From Candidatus Borrarchaeota archaeon (GTDB lineage Archaea > Asgardarchaeota > Sifarchaeia > Borrarchaeales > Borrarchaeaceae), in NCBI GenBank assembly GCA_016840645.1, contig JAEORY010000182.1, positions 1 to 7,530 of the forward strand: a stretch of 7,530 nucleotides of DNA. Reading direction: 5' to 3'. Below are positions 4,558 through 7,530 of this stretch, piece by piece. Under the pieces are notes generated by a model. That model saw only the letters and a list, made by a program, of their open reading frames with translations. It did no database searches and had not been told where the DNA came from. The number at the start of each line of letters is the position of its first letter. Positions within the stretch are counted from its first letter, which is position 1. A program made the position numbers and the translations under genes.

Positions 4558-4908
4558 TTAGCCCTTTTTTAACTTTTGTTTTAACATATGTTGTAAAGCT
4601 TCTTGTCCTCGACCACATTTGTTCAACACTTTAGCCGCATCTATATCAAAGTTCCCTCCAGACGTATAGGTCATAAGAATTATACACATACGTTTGAATA
4701 TAATGCTTTGCTTTTCAATAACCTTGCAGGTAACACTGAGCTTTCTTCTCAGCTCTTGTTCGTCACAAGTAAGAATATCATCTTTGAATTTAGCCATCCC
4801 TTTTTCGTGTTTCATAACTTGAGAGAGGTCTTGAAATAAATTCTCAATGACAGTATCTTTATTTTTTAGAAGATCCATAAAAAGATCAGTGAACTCATCT
4901 TTGGTCAT
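4558..4908 (-). CDS. 116-aa helical protein of unknown function
   Basis: AAGGAT lies 7 bases upstream of ATG 4908. The product is almost entirely helical and charged: DEFTDLFMDLLKNKDTVIEN, a Lys-rich middle (MKHEKGMAKFKDD), a hydrophobic helix (IIFKRMCIILMTYTSG) too short and mixed to be a clear membrane span, and a very basic tail (MLKQKLKKG). Four cysteines are scattered without a ligand pattern. It starts 9 bases after the stop of the HTH frame and ends 3 bases before the zinc-ribbon gene. No family is recognised. Confidence 0.75.
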   Translation of the reverse strand: MTKDEFTDLFMDLLKNKDTVIENLFQDLSQVMKHEKGMAKFKDDILTCDEQELRRKLSVTCKVIEKQSIIFKRMCIILMTYTSGGNFDIDAAKVLNKCGRGQEALQHMLKQKLKKG

Positions 4909-4917
4909 TTTAGATCC

Positions 4918-5213
4918 TTACCTATCGAATGAGACGTTATTAAAAATATTTTCAATAATAGTTTTACAATCATTTAATTTTAAAATTAGGTTAAAGGATT
5001 TTTTTAATTCACGCTGTAAGCGAGAAGCATAGAGATCAACAAAATTTAAACTTTCTTCATCTAAAGAAACAACCCATCTCTTCCAATGATAAAAAGTAGG
5101 CTTAGAAATATTAGCCTTTAAACAAGCACTATTAACTGTGTAGCCCTGCTTAATAAGCTTAAGAACTCGTTTAACTTTTTTTTATTAACTTCAGTATTAG
5201 GTTCTCTATTCAA
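4918..5213 (-). CDS. Small HTH DNA-binding protein with frame break at an A8 run
   Basis: From 5175 to 4918 the minus strand encodes 85 protein-like residues with a clear helix-turn-helix: VLKLIKQGYTVNSACLKANI followed by SKPTFYHWKRWV. The 'A..k..IskpTFY.Wk' pattern is that of phage small-terminase and transposase-type HTH domains. The rest is a helical, heptad-like region (SRLQRELKKSFNLILKLN). This frame has no ATG, GTG or TTG start before the HTH; stop codons lie just upstream. The other frame provides a plausible beginning (TTG 5213, encoding NREPNTEVNKKK), and joining the two needs a -1 shift exactly at A-AAA-AAG (5181-5175), a classical slippery heptamer. It is therefore either a programmed frameshift, a decayed gene, or a homopolymer sequencing error. 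The stop is 9 bases before the 116-aa gene. Confidence 0.6.
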
Positions 5214-5300
5214 TATTATTTATGACCTTCAAATAATCATCTCCATTACTACTGGCTTTGTACGACACCATCAAGCAACACTATAATCTAAGGTATCCAT
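5206..5300 (-). other. Two short overlapping frames at the head of the HTH cluster
   Basis: ATG 5300 has the best Shine-Dalgarno site of the area (AAAGGGAG, 5313-5306) but encodes only MDTLDYSVA before TGA. That stop overlaps ATG 5271 as TGATG, which opens a 21-residue frame (MVSYKASSNGDDYLKVINN, then IE, stop at 5206). Its frame equals that of the downstream HTH. They could be a leader-peptide arrangement, or the frame-disrupted N-terminus of the HTH gene. Confidence 0.4.
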
Positions 5301-5368
5301 AAAAGCTCCCTTTGTGTATATTCGATTTGTTATTAACATATGTAGTGTATTAAAATCTAGGGATTATT

Positions 5369-6010
5369 ATGGTAGATCTTCTTTTGAAAGACACACGGAT
5401 TTCTCGCCTGTATTTACCGCAGGTTACAGTTGCGATTATAGATTGTGTACAGTATAAACCAGCAAGACGTGTCCTCCAGCATTGTATTAATTTGTGTGAA
5501 TTTGCAGCAGCGAAATTTTTTACCCATGAAACTGTGGACGATCCTTATGTTGTCCCAATTGAGAAGATCACTTCCAAGCAAGGCTATTCAGAATTTGTAG
5601 TAAAGAAATTAGCAAATTATATTTCAACCGACTTCGTCCTTATCGTTCAAACGGATGGCTTTATTGTAAATGTAGATAAGTGGAGTCATCAGTTTTTAGA
5701 CTATGATTATATCGGTCCTCCGTGGCATCCTTCTCAGCTTCAAAAAGGGATTGATCCCAAGTGCCGTGTTGGGAATGGAGGGTTCTCGATGCGAAGTAGA
5801 CGGCTACAAGAGTTTATTAGGGATGATCCAAACATAGCTGAAACTCATCCCGAAGATGTTTGTATCTGTCAGACGTACCGACCTTATTTGGAAGATAAGG
5901 GCTTTACGTTTGCTCCAGTCGAACTGGCGCACAAGTTTGGGTGTGAGAATTATATTTGGAACAATGCCTTCGGGCATCATTGTTATTTTTATTTACATCC
6001 TGCGAGGTAA
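5369..6010 (+). CDS. DUF5672-type putative glycosyltransferase
   Basis: The 213-aa protein matches the DUF5672 family of GT-A-like putative glycosyltransferases over its length. Motifs in order are: first strand VTVAIIDCVQY (19-29), QTDGFIVN (94-101, the DxD-like site, Asp96), YDYIGPPW (112-119), VGNGGFSMRS (134-143), EDVCIC (162-167) and FGHH (201-204). Members are thought to transfer sugars in surface-polysaccharide contexts, so this one may modify host or virion glycans; donor and acceptor are unknown. No membrane segment or signal is seen, so it is cytoplasmic. AGGGA (5359-5363) precedes the ATG by 5 bases. It is the first plus-strand gene after a divergent junction (5301-5368). Codons and length look intact. 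Confidence 0.88.
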   Translation: MVDLLLKDTRISRLYLPQVTVAIIDCVQYKPARRVLQHCINLCEFAAAKFFTHETVDDPYVVPIEKITSKQGYSEFVVKKLANYISTDFVLIVQTDGFIVNVDKWSHQFLDYDYIGPPWHPSQLQKGIDPKCRVGNGGFSMRSRRLQEFIRDDPNIAETHPEDVCICQTYRPYLEDKGFTFAPVELAHKFGCENYIWNNAFGHHCYFYLHPAR

Positions 6011-6027
6011 CCACCTTTATAAAATTA

Positions 6028-6058
6028 TTTACATAATAGCACTACCTGTATATATAAT
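6028..6058 (+). promoter_or_regulatory. Putative promoter of the secreted-protein gene
   Basis: TTTACA (6028-6033) is followed after 17 bases by TATATA (6051-6056), or after 19 by TATAAT (6053-6058). It lies in the 81-base gap after the glycosyltransferase and just upstream of the next gene's Shine-Dalgarno site. The region is so AT-rich that chance matches are likely. Confidence 0.4.
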
Positions 6059-6091
6059 TGTTTTGGTTATTTTCAAATAGGAGAATTTGAT

Positions 6092-6556
6092 TTGAAGTAT
6101 TTGTTTTCGGTTTTGTTCGTAATGTTTCTTTCGTTACCTGCATTTGGAGATGTTGTTTTTACTTTCAATAAAGGAGCGAGTTTGTCTGACTCCGATAAAG
6201 AACACCTTACTAAATTAATAGGTGACGCTGGAGTTGAAAGCGTGGAATCTGCACTTAAAGCAGGTGTTAAATTGACTCTTGAATTTTATGATGATGAATC
6301 TCTTTTAGATTGGTCTCCAGTCGGAGCTAAAGAACCACGCCATGAACCTAGACCTAAACCAAAGCCAAGACCAGCATCTACGCCAAACTGTCGAGTAAAA
6401 GCTGAGTTTGATCGAGGTGGTAGTGGGGAAGGTCATGTCGATGGTAAAGTTGTTGGGGGTGGATTAAAAGGAGAAGGGCATTCCAGAGAAAAGTGGGATG
6501 TTGAAGTGCCGTGTAATAAAGTCGGTGATACGATTGATAGGATTCGGGGGAGATGA
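6092..6556 (+). CDS. Secreted Pro/Lys/Arg-rich small protein
   Basis: The start is TTG 6092, with AGGAG (6079-6083) 8 bases upstream. The 154-aa product opens with a textbook Sec signal peptide: MKY, hydrophobic LFSVLFVMFLSLPAFG, cleavage likely after AFG before Asp. The mature part has a helical segment around residues 34-70 (SDSDKEHLTKLIGDA, VESALKAGVKLTLEFYDDE). A stiff basic linker (PRHEPRPKPKPRP, about 82-94) follows. The last part is Gly-rich (GGSGEGHVDGKVVGGGLKGE) with two Cys (about 100 and 141) that could form a disulfide in the periplasm. The family is not recognised. It may lie in the same transcription unit as the glycosyltransferase or use its own promoter, and it ends shortly before a terminator. 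Confidence 0.8.
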   Translation: MKYLFSVLFVMFLSLPAFGDVVFTFNKGASLSDSDKEHLTKLIGDAGVESVESALKAGVKLTLEFYDDESLLDWSPVGAKEPRHEPRPKPKPRPASTPNCRVKAEFDRGGSGEGHVDGKVVGGGLKGEGHSREKWDVEVPCNKVGDTIDRIRGR

Positions 6557-6577
6557 CTTATATAATTGGGAGATTGT

Positions 6578-6600
6578 AGGAATTTGATAAAATTCCTTTT
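6578..6600 (+). terminator. Intrinsic terminator after the secreted-protein gene
   Basis: AGGAATTT (6578-6585) pairs perfectly with AAATTCCT (6590-6597) around GATA, followed by TTT (the T tract is TTTT with the last paired base). It lies 22 bases after the stop codon. The stem is AT-rich but the form is standard. It faces a convergent gene. Confidence 0.65.
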
Positions 6601-6671
6601 CCACATTCTTTACACAAATAACTAAAACATCCCATATATTATTCCTTATAATATAAATCCATCTAGATCAT

Positions 6672-6697
6672 ATTCGCCAATATAATTCGCCAATATA
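6672..6697. repeat. Tandem 13-bp direct repeat
   Basis: ATTCGCCAATATA occurs twice back to back (6672-6684 and 6685-6697), in the gap between two convergent genes, 23 bases beyond the end of the 195-aa gene. It may be a slippage duplication or a binding-site pair. No gene is seen in 6601-6719. Confidence 0.75.
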
Positions 6698-6719
6698 AAA
6701 TTGCATATTAATCATTATA

Positions 6720-7307
6720 TCATCTCTGATTTGTTGTTGTTGAATCTTCTAAATCCATGATCAGTCGCATCCAGCTATCGGTAGTAGCTGTAGAACACCA
6801 AGTAAGAATTTTTTTACTCTCCGAAAACCCATCTTGTTCTTCTAAATTAATTTCAGTTATGTTATCTAATTTAGATAAAAGTGCCTTTGCTTCTTTGTTT
6901 ATAGCAATACAATTTCTCTCTACTTTTTGTCGGAAACCTATTTTTTCTTCTAGCACATTTTGAGTTAATTTTGCATACCATGCTTTGTAGTTGGGATCGT
7001 TTTGTTTATCTTTCCATTCAGCATTGAGATGTCTATGATCTTCCATCATTAATTCGTAGTCTTTAATTAAAGCATAGAGATCTGCATTAAAATCTGTAAG
7101 CAATCGTTCTATTTTTATAACATATTGAGTCTGTACTCTTTTATTAAAAATAGAATCGTTTCCAGTAACGAGATACTTTGATGCTACTTGTGATTTAAAG
7201 GAATCTAATTCGGAAACAAGAGTATTAATACGAGTTAAAAATTTAGTTTGTTTTTGTAACACTGTATCTAAAAATTCATGTATTTCTTTTTTTATATGAG
7301 GATTCAT
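6720..7307 (-). CDS. 195-aa helical, coiled-coil protein of unknown function
   Basis: AGGAA lies 10 bases upstream of ATG 7307. Almost the whole product is predicted helical: IKKEIHEFLDTVLQKQTKFL then RINTLVSELDSFKSQV, a middle part (VIKIERLLTDFNADLYALIK, DYELMMEDHRHLNAEWKDKQ) and a third helical block (EEKIGFRQKVERNCIAINKE) followed by AKALLSKLDNI. The end is Ser/Thr-rich with WCSTATTDSW. There is no signal peptide or membrane segment. Long charged helices suggest a coiled-coil scaffold or binding protein. It lies downstream of the partial gene at the right edge, 98 bases away, and ends in a repeat-bearing convergent gap. No family is recognised. Confidence 0.78.
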   Translation of the reverse strand: MNPHIKKEIHEFLDTVLQKQTKFLTRINTLVSELDSFKSQVASKYLVTGNDSIFNKRVQTQYVIKIERLLTDFNADLYALIKDYELMMEDHRHLNAEWKDKQNDPNYKAWYAKLTQNVLEEKIGFRQKVERNCIAINKEAKALLSKLDNITEINLEEQDGFSESKKILTWCSTATTDSWMRLIMDLEDSTTTNQR

Positions 7308-7405
7308 AAATATATTGTTCCTTTCTCATCCTATAGCTTGCAAAATATATTCCAACACGATATTTAGTTATATTAATAACTTATATCTTAAAGTCTGTAT
7401 AGTGT

Positions 7406-7530
7406 TTAGACAGATGTTACCTTATCATAGGACATATCAACATATTCTACGGTCATTATGTCACTGTCATATTCTGTGAATTTTTTTGTGACGTAAGCGT
7501 TTTTAAGAATGAATTTTTTTCCATCCTGAC
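7406..7530 (-). CDS. C-terminal fragment of an unidentified protein (partial)
   Basis: This is an open minus-strand frame entering from the right edge (codons in phase with 7528), ending at TAA 7408-7406 with 40 visible residues. The sequence (FILKNAYVTKKFTEYDSDIM, then TVEYVDMSYDKV) alternates like beta strands. It vaguely recalls the C-terminal strands of phage tail-tube or baseplate proteins, where 'NAYvtk' and a closing Tyr-Asp strand are common. That comparison is from memory and weak. No ribosome-binding site or start is in the window. The two other frames of the strand carry early stops, and the frame looks protein-like. Confidence 0.65.
   Translation of the reverse strand, partial: QDGKKFILKNAYVTKKFTEYDSDIMTVEYVDMSYDKVTSV

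Noticed and set aside
4603..5032. Plus-strand frames of 78 and 61 codons
   Set aside because: Antisense to the 116-aa gene and the HTH frame; hydrophobic and low-complexity, as expected of shadow frames.
4918..5300. Insertion sequence, suggested by the A-AAA-AAG site and transposase-like HTH
   Set aside because: No DDE catalytic frame, terminal inverted repeats or target duplication are visible, and the downstream genes are unrelated.
5326..5356. TTGTTA and TATTAA boxes as a glycosyltransferase promoter
   Set aside because: The implied start site would fall inside the Shine-Dalgarno site, and spacing is poor; chance is likely in this AT-rich DNA.
3230..6660. Similar CCTATAATATAA and CCTTATAATATAA stretches near 3238 and 6644 as a shared phage promoter
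   Set aside because: Neither stands at a sensible distance upstream of a gene in a shared orientation; likely AT-rich coincidence.

Overview
The window is AT-rich and densely packed with short genes using standard start and stop codons. Most lie in tight, often overlapping, same-strand runs with Shine-Dalgarno sites. Many small unannotatable proteins, small zinc-ribbon proteins, an AbrB-like regulator, a phage-type small RNase HI and a DUF5672 glycosyltransferase suggest the accessory part of a large phage genome, or less likely a prophage or plasmid. A lipobox protein and a Sec signal-peptide protein point to a bacterial, probably Gram-negative, host. No certain virion, terminase or integrase gene is present, so the phage assignment is an inference.

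Layout. (1) Bases 2-2177, plus strand: the C-terminus of an Asn-Pro-repeat, Cys-rich protein; a 71-aa helical protein; a single-domain response regulator; a 117-aa protein joining a Cys-rich zinc-ribbon-like part to a histidine-kinase-like H-box; two very short ORFs (29 and 44 aa) separated by a strong stem-loop; and a 266-aa lipoprotein, followed by a terminator. (2) 2241-2432, plus: a lone 63-aa gene meeting, tail to tail with a 4-base overlap, a minus-strand cluster (3160-2429) encoding an AbrB-like protein, a helix-hairpin-helix (HhH) protein and an 82-aa unknown. The promoter proposed for this cluster carries a perfect palindrome over its -35 box. (3) 5300-3347, minus: a frame-broken HTH gene, a 116-aa helical protein, a zinc-ribbon protein, a 90-aa beta-rich protein, a 75-aa CxxC protein and RNase HI. 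(4) 5369-6556, plus: a DUF5672 glycosyltransferase and a secreted Pro/Lys/Arg-rich protein, ending at a terminator. (5) 7530-6720, minus: the C-terminus of an unidentified protein and a 195-aa helical protein.

How the genes may work together. The receiver and the H-box protein overlap by ATGA and look like a reduced two-component pair lacking an ATPase domain. This is the most unusual content of the window. The RNase HI cluster reads as nucleic-acid metabolism with small accessory proteins. The lipoprotein, the secreted protein and the glycosyltransferase could act at the host envelope or surface glycans. That last link rests on signal sequences and fold family only.
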